This document shows, piece by piece, positions 26,852 to 35,764 of a stretch of DNA of 64,000 bases (its first letter is position 1; each line of letters starts with the position of its first letter). Location of the stretch: NCBI RefSeq assembly GCF_020193575.1, contig NZ_JADYVD010000002.1, positions 1 through 64,000 of the forward strand, written 5' to 3'. Under the pieces are notes generated by a model, which saw only the letters and a list, made by a program, of their open reading frames with translations, was not told where the DNA came from and did not search any database. This stretch comes from Ensifer sp. IC4062 (GTDB lineage: Bacteria; Pseudomonadota; Alphaproteobacteria; Rhizobiales; Rhizobiaceae). The position numbers were made by a program, and so were the translations under genes.

Positions 26852-27184
26852 TCACTCGGGCGGGCTTTCAAGTCCGCGATGCAAGGCCGTCAGAACAGAC
26901 ATGGCGTGGCCCGCATACTGGCTGATCCAGCGATCGTGAATGGCTTGGATTGGTAGCGCATTCAAATGGTTCCATCGCTCGCGCCCCTCACGGTGGACGA
27001 GGATCAGGCCCGCATCCTCCAGGACTTTCAGGTGTTGCATCACGGTGCAGCGGTCGAGCTGCGAGAAGTGCTCGCAAAGCATGCCGGTCGTCTGGGGCGC
27101 GGCTTTCAGGGCGTCCAGCATCTGCCGGCGCAAGCCGTTGGCCAGCGCCTTGAAAACAGCGTCGTCTTTCGAATCAGTTGACAT
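26852..27184 (-). CDS. ArsR-family winged-helix repressor
   Basis: A 110-residue ArsR/SmtB-type regulator: [27 protein letters not shown], then the recognition helix region [29 protein letters not shown]. No paired metal-binding cysteines are evident, so it belongs to the non-metal group commonly encoded next to SRPBCC/AHSA1 proteins, as here with the divergent gene at 27236. Its start codon lies within a perfect palindrome that is the probable autoregulatory operator. Confidence 0.9.
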   Translation of the reverse strand: MSTDSKDDAVFKALANGLRRQMLDALKAAPQTTGMLCEHFSQLDRCTVMQHLKVLEDAGLILVHREGRERWNHLNALPIQAIHDRWISQYAGHAMSVLTALHRGLESPPE

Positions 27185-27202
27185 GTTATATTTTTATAAC
27201 AT
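27183..27202. promoter_or_regulatory. Palindromic operator between arsR-type and SRPBCC genes
   Basis: ATGTTATA and TATAACAT flank TTTT: a perfect 8-bp inverted repeat with a 4-nt spacer. It overlaps the start codon of the ArsR-type gene and sits 34 nt before the SRPBCC start, an ideal position for a repressor that controls both directions. Confidence 0.7.
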
Positions 27203-27235
27203 ATGATCGCATCGCACAATGACGAGGAGGAAGAC

Positions 27236-27718
27236 ATGACCTTGGAATTTCGCGTGAATGGTCGCATCGCCCGTCCCATCGATGAGGTGTTCGACGCCGT
27301 CGTCAATCCGGATCAGCTCAGCCGTTATTTCGTAACGCTAGGCGGTGTCAGCGCACCACTGGTCGCCGGCACGACCGTGACCTGGTGGGGCGAGGTGCCA
27401 GTTGAGGTGGAAACCGTCGAGCCGAACGAGAGAGTCGTGTTCCGGTGGGACGCCATGGTGGCCGAGGGCGAGGCTCCGTATCGAACCAAGGTGGAGATAC
27501 GCTTCAAGTCTCTCGACGACGGCGCAACGATGGTCACGATCGCCGAAACCGGTTGGCGGGAGAACGAACAGGGGCAGAAAAGCTCCTACATGAACTGCGA
27601 AGGCTGGTCGCAGATGCTCGCCTGCATGAAGGCCTGGCTCGAATATGGCATCAACTTGCGCGAGGGTTATTACGTCAGCGAACTCTCGGGCAAGCCGGCG
27701 CTCGAGCCTCAAGCGTAG
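27236..27718 (+). CDS. SRPBCC/AHSA1 domain protein
   Basis: A 160-residue START-like protein: FRVNGRIARPIDEVFDAVVNPDQLSRYF at the N-terminus, GTTVTWWGEVPVEVETVEPNERVVFRW in the middle, and GWSQMLACMKAWLEYGINLREGY at the C-terminus. AHSA1-like proteins form hydrophobic ligand-binding cavities; the ligand is unknown. The start at 27236 follows GAGGAGG. It is divergent from the ArsR-type repressor and followed after 11 nt by the VOC gene, forming a typical regulator plus SRPBCC plus glyoxalase-like module. Confidence 0.9.
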   Translation: MTLEFRVNGRIARPIDEVFDAVVNPDQLSRYFVTLGGVSAPLVAGTTVTWWGEVPVEVETVEPNERVVFRWDAMVAEGEAPYRTKVEIRFKSLDDGATMVTIAETGWRENEQGQKSSYMNCEGWSQMLACMKAWLEYGINLREGYYVSELSGKPALEPQA

Positions 27719-27729
27719 GAGGGCGTGCC

Positions 27730-28092
27730 ATGCCGACCGAGATCAAGGGCGGGCTCAATATCGCCATGAAGGTTCCGAGCCATCAGTACGAAGCCGTGAT
27801 CGCCTTTTACCGCGACGTTGTCGGGCTTCCGCCTTTCGACGAGAAGACGCCTGCGAAGGGGTTCCTTCTCGGGCCAAACCGCCTCTGGATAGATGAGGCT
27901 CCCAATTACAGCCAAGCGGAAATCTGGCTGGAGCTTTTCACCAACGACCATGAGAAGGCGCTCGACCATCTCGCAGCGAATGGAGCCGTGCGCTGCGATG
28001 CGGTCGAGGAGTTGGGCGAAGGCTTTCGCGGCGGCTGGATCATGAACCCTGCGAACATCGTGCACATGGTACGCGAGCCGGACGCCTGGTGA
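27730..28092 (+). CDS. VOC/glyoxalase-like protein
   Basis: A 120-residue single-module vicinal-oxygen-chelate protein: MKVPSHQYEAVIAFYRDVVGLPPFDE at the start, IWLELFTNDHEKALDHLAANGAVR in the middle and WIMNPANIVHMVRE at the end. The expected metal-binding histidine and glutamate positions are only partly evident (H18 and E63 are candidates), so enzymatic activity is uncertain. AGGAGG overlaps the stop of the upstream SRPBCC gene, so the two are one operon. It is convergent with the L,D-transpeptidase gene, 4 nt away. Confidence 0.85.
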   Translation: MPTEIKGGLNIAMKVPSHQYEAVIAFYRDVVGLPPFDEKTPAKGFLLGPNRLWIDEAPNYSQAEIWLELFTNDHEKALDHLAANGAVRCDAVEELGEGFRGGWIMNPANIVHMVREPDAW

Positions 28093-28096
28093 GGCG

Positions 28097-28837
28097 TCAC
28101 ATGGGAAGCGGTTGCCCCGCACCGCTGGCTGTCGACATTGGCGCTTCGAGCGGCCCGCCCATGAGCGGCTCGGATTGCAGCACGACGACGCGCGTATCCG
28201 TCGGCACGCGGCTGTAAAGATCGATGATGTCCGGATTGAAAAGCCGGATGCAGCCGCTTGAAACGGCCTTTCCGATCGACCATGCCTCGGTGGTTCCGTG
28301 GATGCGAAACAGCGTGTCGCGGTTGCCCTGGTAAAGGTAGAGCGCGCGCGGGCCAAGAGGGTTGCGGATTCCCGGCTCCATGCCGCCGGCGAGCGGCCCA
28401 TAGCGTTCCGGCTCTCGTGCGACCATGTCCGACGTCGGCGTCCAGCGCGGCCACTCGGCCTTGCGTCCGACGCGTGCCTCGCCCTGGAATTCCAGCCCCG
28501 CCTTGCCGACACCGATTCCATAGCGCAACGCCATGCCGCCATCCTGCACGAGATAGAGGAAACGATTCTGGGTGTCGACGACGATCGTGCCCGGCGGTTC
28601 CGAGGTGGGATAGGCCACCTGCTGGCGCAGAAAGCGAGGCTCGACCTTGCTGATATCGGTGGCGGCAAGCGGGAACTTTTCCTCCGGTCTCGGTCCGTAC
28701 ATGGCGACGTAATAGGGATCCGGTCCTCTCGGCTTGGCATTTTGGCCACTGGTCGCGCAACCCGCGAGAACAGACGAAACGAGGAGAAAGGCGATGAGCC
28801 GCGCCGAGCTATCGGCGCTGTTCCGGGACACACACAT
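28097..28837 (-). CDS. L,D-transpeptidase lipoprotein (YkuD domain)
   Basis: A 246-residue lipoprotein: the signal ARLIAFLLVSSVLAGC has a lipobox (LAGC). After a linker come GTIVVDTQNRFLYLVQDGGMALRYGIGVG and the YkuD active-site motif HGTTEAWSIGKAVSSGCIRL (about residues 179-198) with the catalytic cysteine. Enzymes of this class form 3-3 peptidoglycan cross-links or attach proteins to peptidoglycan, both prominent in Rhizobiales. The long upstream extension to 29062 is excluded because AGGAT precedes the ATG at 28837 and the signal peptide starts there. Confidence 0.92.
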   Translation of the reverse strand: MCVSRNSADSSARLIAFLLVSSVLAGCATSGQNAKPRGPDPYYVAMYGPRPEEKFPLAATDISKVEPRFLRQQVAYPTSEPPGTIVVDTQNRFLYLVQDGGMALRYGIGVGKAGLEFQGEARVGRKAEWPRWTPTSDMVAREPERYGPLAGGMEPGIRNPLGPRALYLYQGNRDTLFRIHGTTEAWSIGKAVSSGCIRLFNPDIIDLYSRVPTDTRVVVLQSEPLMGGPLEAPMSTASGAGQPLPM

Positions 28838-29067
28838 AGTTGATCCTGCTGACTGCAAATTCTTGGACTCGGGAGGCATTGCAACGACTAGCTCGGCTTG
28901 AGCGCCAAAAGTGTCCGAGAAGAGGCAGGATGGCGGCAGAAATGTGGCCGCTGGCCGGTGTCGCGAAAAGGTGACAGTGGCCGTAGAGACCCGTTCTCGT
29001 CGCTCCGTCACGAAGGCGAAGCATCCATGCTTGATCCGCTTTCGGGCCCGGGTGTATGCCATGTCCC

Positions 29068-29817
29068 ATGCAGTGGAGCGACCAGGCCATCATACTCGGC
29101 ATCCGGCGGCATGGCGAAAGCTCTGTCATCGCGGAAGTCATGACCGCCGTGCACGGACGGCATCTCGGCCTCGTGCGCTCCGGCAGATCGCGTACGATGC
29201 AGCCCGTGCTGCAGCCCGGCAACTCCGTCGAGGTTACTTGGCGGGCGCGGCTGGACGAGCATCTCGGCGAGTTTCGGGTGGAACCGCTTCAACTGCGCGC
29301 CGCAAGGCTGATGGAAGCGGCGACCTCCGTCTATGGCATCCAGGCCCTCGGCGCGCTGTTGCGGCTGCTGCCGGAGCGTGATCCACACCCGCATCTCTAC
29401 GATGCGCTTGCCGTCATCGTCGACCATCTTCAGGATCCGGCGGATGCCGGGGAACTTTTCGTACGCTTCGAACTCGCCGTCTTGAACGACCTCGGCTTCG
29501 GACTTGATTTATCGGAATGTGCCGCGACCGGCGCACGTCAGGATCTCGTCTACGTCTCGCCCAAGTCCGGCCGCGCCGTCAGCCGGGAGGCGGGCGCGCG
29601 TTATGCCGAACGCATGCTCGCCCTTCCGGATTTCCTGTCTCCCGGCGGGCACCAGGCGGCCAACCACGACAGCCTCGCCGCCGCGTTCCGGCTGACCGCG
29701 TATTTTCTCAACCGCCATGTCTACGAGCCGCGCGGCCTTGATGCCGCTTCCGTCCGTGACCCCTTTGTGCACGCGGCGCTGAAGGCATTGAAATCTTCTC
29801 CGCCGTCTGCGGCTTGA
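29068..29817 (+). CDS. recO: DNA repair protein RecO
   Basis: A 249-residue RecO, which loads RecA together with RecR in gap repair. The N-terminal OB-fold is [19 protein letters not shown]...[16 protein letters not shown], followed by the helical domain with [14 protein letters not shown] and [21 protein letters not shown]. The last of these is the normally zinc-binding region; only one cysteine is present here, as in other Rhizobiales. The start could be 29056 or 29068; the family begins MQW. It is convergent with the PhoX-like gene. Confidence 0.93.
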   Translation: MQWSDQAIILGIRRHGESSVIAEVMTAVHGRHLGLVRSGRSRTMQPVLQPGNSVEVTWRARLDEHLGEFRVEPLQLRAARLMEAATSVYGIQALGALLRLLPERDPHPHLYDALAVIVDHLQDPADAGELFVRFELAVLNDLGFGLDLSECAATGARQDLVYVSPKSGRAVSREAGARYAERMLALPDFLSPGGHQAANHDSLAAAFRLTAYFLNRHVYEPRGLDAASVRDPFVHAALKALKSSPPSAA

Positions 29818-29850
29818 TCGGGGACTATCGACAACTTGCCACGATGGATT

Positions 29851-29876
29851 CGGACGCCGCGTTTCCGCGGGGTCCG
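29851..29876. terminator. Hairpin between convergent recO and phoX-like genes
   Basis: CGGACGCCGCG pairs with CGCGGGGTCCG around TTTC with a single mismatch. It is the only strong structure between the two convergent stops. There is no T-run, so it is a moderate terminator candidate. Confidence 0.45.
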
Positions 29877-29889
29877 TTGCCTATCGGAC

Positions 29890-31902
29890 TCAACCGATCC
29901 GGCCGCCGCCGCGCTTGGTGACGGCCACCACGGCAGGACGCACCGGCATGTCGTCCTTGAAGTCCGGCCAACGCGTTGCCGGCGTGTCATAGGTGGCAAG
30001 GCCGGCGTCGCCCGGGTGTTGCACGGCGAGGAAGAACGTGTCGGATGTCGGGTTGAAGCAGGGTCCGCACATCTCGGCGCCGACGGGAACGCGGAAGAAC
30101 AGCTTGGAGGTTCCGCGGGCTCCGCCCTCGGTGTCGATTGCCCAGACCCCGTCCGTGCGGCCGGTTTCCTTCTCATTGTTGCCGTCCGTCGAAATCCAGA
30201 GCCTGCCGTCCGCGTCGATCGTGCAGTTATCCGGCATGCCGAACCAGCCGTTCTTCGTCGTTGCCGTCGAGAACGACGCACCGACTTCGGCCACGCTCGG
30301 ATCGCCGCATTTCAAAAGCACGTCCCAACGGCTGGTGAGCGAGGCGAAGTCGCCATCGGTTTCGGTGATTTCGATGATGTGGCCGAAGGCGTTCTTGGCG
30401 CGCGGATTGGCGGCGTTGATTTCTTCCGCCTTGCGCTTGGTGTTGTTGGTCAACATCACGTAGACCTTGCCGGTCTTCGGGTTGGGCTGGATGTCCTCCG
30501 GGCGGTCCATCTTGGTCGCGCCGAGCGCGTCGGCGGCAAGCCGGGTGTCGATCAGCACGTCAGCCTGGGAAGCGAAGCCGTTCTCGGCGGTCAACGGTCC
30601 CTCGCCGTGGACGAGCGGCATCCAGGTGACGGTGCCGTCCTCATCGAACTTCGCCACGTAGAGCGTGCCTTCATCCAAGAGGTCCATGTTGGCGGAACGG
30701 TCGTTCGGGTTGTAGGTGCCCTTGGTCACGAACTTGTAGACATAATCGTAACGCTCGTCGTCGCCGGAATAGAGCACGACACGCCCGTCCTTGTTGACGA
30801 TGGATTCGCAACCTTCGTGCTTGAACCGGCCAAGCGCCGTGCGCTTCTTCGGGACGGAGGTCGGGTCGAGGGCATCCACTTCGACGATCCAGCCGAAGCG
30901 ATTGGCCTCTGTCGGCTCCTTGGACACATCGAAACGGTCGTAGAATTTCGACCACTCGTATTGTCCGCCCGGTGCCCCAAGGCGCTTCAACTGCTTGAAT
31001 TCCGGATGGTCTTCGGCGAGCTCGCCGCCAAAATAGCCGTTGAAGTTTTCCTCGGCCATCATGTAGGTGCCCCAGGCAGTGACGCCGCCGGCGCAATTGT
31101 TGACGGTGCCGAAGACTTTCTTGCCGGTCGGGTCGGACGGGGTCTTCACACGGTCATGGCCGGCAACGGGCCCAGAAAGCTGCATTTCGGTGTTGAGCGT
31201 GATGCGGCGGTTATATTTGCCGTCGAGCACCGGCTGCCACTTGCCGTCCACCTTGCGGATTTCGATGATCGTGCCGCCGTGCGCGGCCATTTCGATGTCG
31301 ACGAGGTCCTTGGTGTATTCGCCGAGGGTAACCTTTTCTTCCTCTACTTCCTTGCCGTCCTTGGTCACCTTCTCCTTCACGATGGAAGCGAAGGCCGGGA
31401 ACATCAGTTCCGCGTTGGTGTATTCGTGGTTGACGACCAGCAGACCGTGATCTGCACTGCCCCCGAGCGGGATGAAGCCGACATAGTCATTGTTGTAACC
31501 GAAGAGCTTGTCCTGGGCCGCGGCCGTCTGGTTTTTCGGGTCAAAGTCCGGGCTGTCGGCAAAAACCTTGTCGCCCCAGCGCAGAAGGATATCGGCATCA
31601 TAGCCATCGGCGACGTGATGGTTTTCGTCGACGCCGGCCTCAACTTCGGTGAAGTCGAAACGCGAGGCGCTCTCGGCACGCGCTTCATCGGCCGTCAAAA
31701 GCGCGAACGGGCTCACCGTCGTCGAAATGGCGGCCACGGCGAGCGAGCCGCCGATGAACGAGCGGCGCGAGAAACGGCGATTGATGATGTCCCCCATGGT
31801 CGGATTGGTGGAACAGTTCTGGCCGACGTCCTCCAATTCCTCCCTGCGTTCCGTCAGCGTCTTGAATTCTGTTTCTTCTGTTGAGGCGAGATACTTGTCC
31901 AT
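29890..31902 (-). CDS. PhoX-like alkaline phosphatase, Tat-exported (DUF839)
   Basis: A 670-residue protein of the PhoX/DUF839 family. An N-terminal extension of about 37 residues with NCSTNP precedes the twin-arginine signal NRRFSRRSFIGGSLAVAAIS, so it is exported folded by Tat. The body contains GFIPLGGSADHGLLVVNHEYTN, MAAHGGTIIEI, NNCAGGVTAWGTYMMAEEN, RFKHEGCESIV, FDEDGTVTWMPLV, MDRPEDIQPNPKTGKVYVMLTNN and PDNCTIDADGRLWISTDG. These are the conserved blocks that in true PhoX bind iron and calcium. PhoX enzymes are periplasmic phosphomonoesterases, often induced by phosphate limitation. I see no clear Pho box upstream. Confidence 0.92.
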   Translation of the reverse strand: MDKYLASTEETEFKTLTERREELEDVGQNCSTNPTMGDIINRRFSRRSFIGGSLAVAAISTTVSPFALLTADEARAESASRFDFTEVEAGVDENHHVADGYDADILLRWGDKVFADSPDFDPKNQTAAAQDKLFGYNNDYVGFIPLGGSADHGLLVVNHEYTNAELMFPAFASIVKEKVTKDGKEVEEEKVTLGEYTKDLVDIEMAAHGGTIIEIRKVDGKWQPVLDGKYNRRITLNTEMQLSGPVAGHDRVKTPSDPTGKKVFGTVNNCAGGVTAWGTYMMAEENFNGYFGGELAEDHPEFKQLKRLGAPGGQYEWSKFYDRFDVSKEPTEANRFGWIVEVDALDPTSVPKKRTALGRFKHEGCESIVNKDGRVVLYSGDDERYDYVYKFVTKGTYNPNDRSANMDLLDEGTLYVAKFDEDGTVTWMPLVHGEGPLTAENGFASQADVLIDTRLAADALGATKMDRPEDIQPNPKTGKVYVMLTNNTKRKAEEINAANPRAKNAFGHIIEITETDGDFASLTSRWDVLLKCGDPSVAEVGASFSTATTKNGWFGMPDNCTIDADGRLWISTDGNNEKETGRTDGVWAIDTEGGARGTSKLFFRVPVGAEMCGPCFNPTSDTFFLAVQHPGDAGLATYDTPATRWPDFKDDMPVRPAVVAVTKRGGGRIG

Positions 31903-32203
31903 TGCCGGTTCTCCTCATTGAACGATGGAGCCGCCGCCTATCCTGCGACGTCCGCCTGCCGCTGTAGCAGCAAGTTCATGACAGTTCCGCGACAGTTCAG
32001 TGAAGAGATTGCTGCGCCCCGCCTGTCAATGCATTTGGCGCTTGTGCGAAAACCTGTATGGTCGCGAGCAGCCTGCAAAGATTGCCGGTACTGTATGATT
32101 TCCTTAAATCGACATCGATCTAAAGACAAAATCATGCAGCAATTCAGAGTGCTACAGCGATCTTTGCGCGTCCGATTGGACGCGCGGCGTTGTAGGGGGG
32201 AAG
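31903..32203. other. Divergent intergenic region phoX-like / DUF2339 gene
   Basis: About 300 nt. The right third is occupied by a composite mosaic repeat (32092-32195). The left part should hold the promoter of the PhoX-like gene; CAGTTCCGCGACAGTTCAGTG at about 31981 contains a short direct repeat (ACAGTTC). No gene is seen. Confidence 0.4.
32092..32195. repeat. Composite rhizobial mosaic repeat in leader of DUF2339 gene
   Basis: The first palindrome (TGTATGATTTCCTTAAATCG...AAAATCATGCA) is followed by the second (GTGCTACAGCG...GCGCGTCC-GATT-GGACGCGC...GTTGTAG). The same two-part order as at 40939-41041, with about 85% similarity by eye. It ends only 8 nt before the ATG of the DUF2339 gene. 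Confidence 0.85.
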
Positions 32204-35032
32204 ATGCTGGAAATCATTGCCTTTGTTGCCTTTGCCATGGCGCTCGCCGCTTTTCTCGGTGGCCGAAAGACCGCGGATCGGCTGGCGAACGAGATCAATT
32301 CGCTGAAAGTCGAGATCGCTCGATTGAGCGAGCGGCAGACTGCGGCCGGACCTGCTCTCTCGCAGGCGGCCGACGAGGCGCAGGTTCCTGATGCGATCGC
32401 CGGTGAAGAGGAAGGAAAGAATGGTCCCTGGTCTCGCGCAGCGCGAGACGGCGCGCACGTCTTCGGTGGGGAGCCGTCGGACCGGGAGAAGGTTGAGGAG
32501 GCGGGCCAGGACGAGCAGGTTCCGGCGGCGGTCACGGCGGAGCCAGCCTCGACGGGGAGCCTCGAGAGCCGAATCGGCGGCCAATGGCCGGTTTGGGTCG
32601 GCGGCCTGGCACTGGCGCTCGGTGGCTACTTCCTGGTGCAATATTCGATCGATGCAGGGCTGCTGAGCCCGGCCGTTCGACTGACGCTCGCGGCGGCTTT
32701 CGGTCTACTGCTCGGGATTGCCGGCGAAGTGATCCGCCGTCGTGCGATGCCGACGATTGCCGACAGGTTCCGTCATGCGATGATCCCGGGCGTGCTGACG
32801 GCGGCCGGCACTGTCACGCTGTTCGGTGTCGTCTATGCCGCCCACGGCATCTACGGGTTCATCGGCACGGCAACCGCTTTCGTACTGCTGGCGCTGGTTT
32901 CGCTGGTGACGGTGGCGTTGTCGCTGCTGCATGGCCAGGCCCTTGCCGGCCTCGGGCTTCTCGCCTCGTTACTCACACCCTTGTTTGTATCGAGCGCAGA
33001 ACCTCGACCCTGGGTGCTGTTCGGCTTCCTCTCGATTGCCTGGCTTGCGACGCTCTGCGCCTCGCGCCTGCGCCAGTGGACGATCGTGCCGACGCTCGCC
33101 AATGTCGGGCTTGGGCTCTGGGGGCTCGTCTATGTTGTCGGTGTGACGCGCTTCGAAGCGCCGCCCATCACCTTCGCGCTGCTGGTGATGATTGCGGGCA
33201 TCGGATTGATCTGGCCCGGTGCCGCCGAGCGAACGGCAGGACCAGAGTACGAGTCGGAGGCGGGGCGTGCTGCTGTGACCGAGGGCAGTCCGTGGGAGAG
33301 ACTGTTTGCGCCACCGCATGCGGCAGTGACCATTTCGGCCGCGATCGCGGCAACGATTCTGGCACTTCTCTTCATCAGTCCGGCGGTCACCGCCGAGCGT
33401 TTCCCGATCCAGGAGTTTGTGGTGGTGATCGCAGCGCTCGCGTTGCTCGGCGCACTGAGGGCAACGGCCGTTTACCCGGCTCTCTTCGCCGCCTTTGGCG
33501 CCATCGCCGGCACGTGGAGCCTGACTGCGCTCAGCAATGTTCTTGCCTATCTCGACCTGTCTCGCACGCAGCCCGAGATCGTCATTTCCGGCAGCACGGC
33601 GATGCTGACAGCGATGGTGCTGTCGGCGGTCTTCGTCCTCTTGGCTTCCTTCGTGCTCGCTAGGCGGCTCGAGATACAGTCGCAGTTTGCCATCCTGTGG
33701 GCGGGCGTTGCGGCCATCGTGCCAAACGCGCTTCTTGCCATGTCTTTCCTCATGACGGGCAAATTCGCCTTTGATCTGTCGCATGGTCTCGCAGCCTTCG
33801 TCGGCGGTTTGTTCCTTCTTGTTCTCGTGGAGTGGTTACACCGCCGAACCGCCGAAACGAGAGATTTGCACATCGCCGGCGGGCTGCCGGTTGCAGGCTC
33901 CTTCGGCCTCTTTGTCCTCGGTCTGCATGCCTGGACGGACGGCCTTGTCACCACGCTTGCGGTCGCTCTGCTTGGCGCCGGCTACACCTTGGCCACACGT
34001 GCTCGCTCCTGGCCCGTTCTGCCCTGGATAACCATCGGATCTGCCCTGGTGGTTCTGGCACGGATCGCCTGGGAGCCGACGATCGTCGGTGCCGGCAATC
34101 TCTCGACCACGCCGGTCTTCAATGCCCTCCTGCCAGGCTACGGCATTCCGGCACTGCTGCTGGTGGCGTCCGCCTATCTGCTTCGCGCGTCGCCGGCGAC
34201 ACGCGTACGCAATCTGCTGCAGGCGCTCGCAAGCCTGTTCGTGCTGCTGACACTGGCGATCCTTGTCCGTCATGCGATGAATGGCGGCGTTTTGGACAGC
34301 TCTGTTCCAACGCTGGCGGAGCAGTCAATTTATACGCTGCTCGCAATCGGGGCGTCCGGCATCTTCATGACCTTGGACACGAGGTCGCCGAGTCCGGTGT
34401 TCCGTTACGGCGGCATGGCACTCGGCGTACTTTCGATGCTGTCGGTGCTTTCGGCACACCTTCTTGGCCTCAATCCCTATTTCAGTGGCGAATTGCTCGG
34501 CAGGATCCCGTTCTTCGATCTCCTCTTCATAGGCTATCTGCTGCCAGGCATCGCCTATGCTGGCCTCTCGTGGTATGCGCGCGACAAACGGCCCTGGCCT
34601 TACGTGGCCGCGCTTGCGGTAAGCGGTGCCATGCTTGCCTTTGCTTGGGCGAGCCTCAGCGTTCGCCGCTTCTGGCAAGGGGAGAATGTCACGGACTGGA
34701 AGGGCTTCCTCCAGGGGGAAACCTACACTTATTCCGTCGTCTGGCTCGTGCTCGGCGTGCTGCTTCTGGTTGCTGGCTCGCGCTTCAATGCGAAGAGCAT
34801 CCGCATCGCTTCGGCCGTGCTCGTCTTCATCGCCGTGCTGAAGGTCTTCCTTATCGACATGTCAAATCTGGAAGGCTTCCTGCGCGCCCTATCGTTCATC
34901 GGTCTCGGTGGCGTGCTGATCGGTATCGGCCTCTTCTACCAAAAGATCCTCTCCAATACGGGGAACGGCGGCCGTCCCGACACTGCCGCCGGAACCACGA
35001 CCGAGGCAGGCGAAAGGACAAGCCGCGCATGA
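32204..35032 (+). CDS. DUF2339 multi-pass membrane protein
   Basis: A 942-residue inner-membrane protein of the DUF2339 family. An N-terminal membrane helix (IIAFVAFAMALAAFLG) is followed by a coiled-coil segment (KTADRLANEINSLKVEIARLSE) and an acidic linker. GQWPVWVGGLALALGGYFLVQYSI opens a long array of about 20 or more hydrophobic segments, ending with FLRALSFIGLGGVLIGIGLFYQKIL. Function unknown; a transport or envelope-scaffold role is only a guess. The ribosome binding site (GGGGGGAAG) abuts the repeat. The stop overlaps the HD hydrolase start by 4 nt. Confidence 0.9.
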   Translation: MLEIIAFVAFAMALAAFLGGRKTADRLANEINSLKVEIARLSERQTAAGPALSQAADEAQVPDAIAGEEEGKNGPWSRAARDGAHVFGGEPSDREKVEEAGQDEQVPAAVTAEPASTGSLESRIGGQWPVWVGGLALALGGYFLVQYSIDAGLLSPAVRLTLAAAFGLLLGIAGEVIRRRAMPTIADRFRHAMIPGVLTAAGTVTLFGVVYAAHGIYGFIGTATAFVLLALVSLVTVALSLLHGQALAGLGLLASLLTPLFVSSAEPRPWVLFGFLSIAWLATLCASRLRQWTIVPTLANVGLGLWGLVYVVGVTRFEAPPITFALLVMIAGIGLIWPGAAERTAGPEYESEAGRAAVTEGSPWERLFAPPHAAVTISAAIAATILALLFISPAVTAERFPIQEFVVVIAALALLGALRATAVYPALFAAFGAIAGTWSLTALSNVLAYLDLSRTQPEIVISGSTAMLTAMVLSAVFVLLASFVLARRLEIQSQFAILWAGVAAIVPNALLAMSFLMTGKFAFDLSHGLAAFVGGLFLLVLVEWLHRRTAETRDLHIAGGLPVAGSFGLFVLGLHAWTDGLVTTLAVALLGAGYTLATRARSWPVLPWITIGSALVVLARIAWEPTIVGAGNLSTTPVFNALLPGYGIPALLLVASAYLLRASPATRVRNLLQALASLFVLLTLAILVRHAMNGGVLDSSVPTLAEQSIYTLLAIGASGIFMTLDTRSPSPVFRYGGMALGVLSMLSVLSAHLLGLNPYFSGELLGRIPFFDLLFIGYLLPGIAYAGLSWYARDKRPWPYVAALAVSGAMLAFAWASLSVRRFWQGENVTDWKGFLQGETYTYSVVWLVLGVLLLVAGSRFNAKSIRIASAVLVFIAVLKVFLIDMSNLEGFLRALSFIGLGGVLIGIGLFYQKILSNTGNGGRPDTAAGTTTEAGERTSRA

Positions 35033-35685
35033 CACGCCTTCCGGAGCTGGGCGCCGCCTTTGCGCCTCATGACGAGCTTGCGAGGGAGCTCTTGCCACAT
35101 GCCTTCGCCGACGGCGACGGTTCGCACGATGCGTCGCATCTCATTCGGGTCTGGAAAAACGCTGGGCGCATACAGGCCGCGGAGGGTGGCGATACGCGTA
35201 TTCTCGTAGCCGCCGTCCTGCTCCACGATTGCGTTGCGGTCGAGAAGAATTCACCACAGCGTGCCGAGGCTTCCCGGCTTGCGGCGGAGAAGGCATGGCA
35301 AATTCTCGACGGGCTCGGCTGGCGCACGGCGGATATCTCGCCCGTTGCCCATGCGATCCTCACACATAGCTTTTCCGCCAACTTACCGCCCGAGACGCTG
35401 GAGGCGAAGATCCTGCAGGATGCAGACCGGCTCGACGCGATCGGCATGATTGGCGCGGCGCGCTGCTTTTACATCGCCGGACGCATGGGCAGTGGGCTCT
35501 ACGATCCGCTGGACCCGCGGGCCGAGAATCGGCCGCTCGACGACAAGGCCTTCGCGATCGATCATTTCGAGACAAAGCTGTTTCGTCTGGCGGACGGCTT
35601 CCAGACGCTGACAGGGCGTCAGCTGGCGACGGAGCGGCAAGCGAGGCTGCGTGGCGTGCTTGCCATGCTGCTGGATGAAATCTAA
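35029..35685 (+). CDS. HD domain hydrolase
   Basis: A 218-residue HD-superfamily phosphohydrolase. SHDASHLIRVWKNAGRIQ supplies the first histidine, VLLHDCVAVEKNSP the HD doublet, and ILQDADRLDAIGMIGAARCF the final aspartate. GRMGSGLYDP and AIDHFETKLFRL are typical of the YedJ/YpgQ-type group. The substrate is probably a nucleotide but is not known. ATGA overlap with the DUF2339 gene indicates coupling. The much longer upstream frame in the same phase is a shadow inside the DUF2339 gene. Confidence 0.88.
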   Translation: MTRLPELGAAFAPHDELARELLPHAFADGDGSHDASHLIRVWKNAGRIQAAEGGDTRILVAAVLLHDCVAVEKNSPQRAEASRLAAEKAWQILDGLGWRTADISPVAHAILTHSFSANLPPETLEAKILQDADRLDAIGMIGAARCFYIAGRMGSGLYDPLDPRAENRPLDDKAFAIDHFETKLFRLADGFQTLTGRQLATERQARLRGVLAMLLDEI

Positions 35686-35764
35686 ATCTTTCAACGGATT
35701 GGCGCCGCTCCGTGAATCAGATTGCGAGCGGCCTGATTCAATTTCTGAGCTCGGGAAGATCGAC

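Noticed and set aside
29836-31884. A 682-codon open frame on the plus strand
   Set aside because: It is exactly antisense to the PhoX-like gene, which has clear motifs and a Tat signal; the plus-strand translation has no domain and reflects GC-rich third-position bias.
33832-35028. Long in-frame extension upstream of the HD hydrolase gene
   Set aside because: It lies inside the DUF2339 gene in another frame and is Arg/Cys-rich. The HD domain starts right after ATG 35029, which overlaps the DUF2339 stop in the usual coupled manner.
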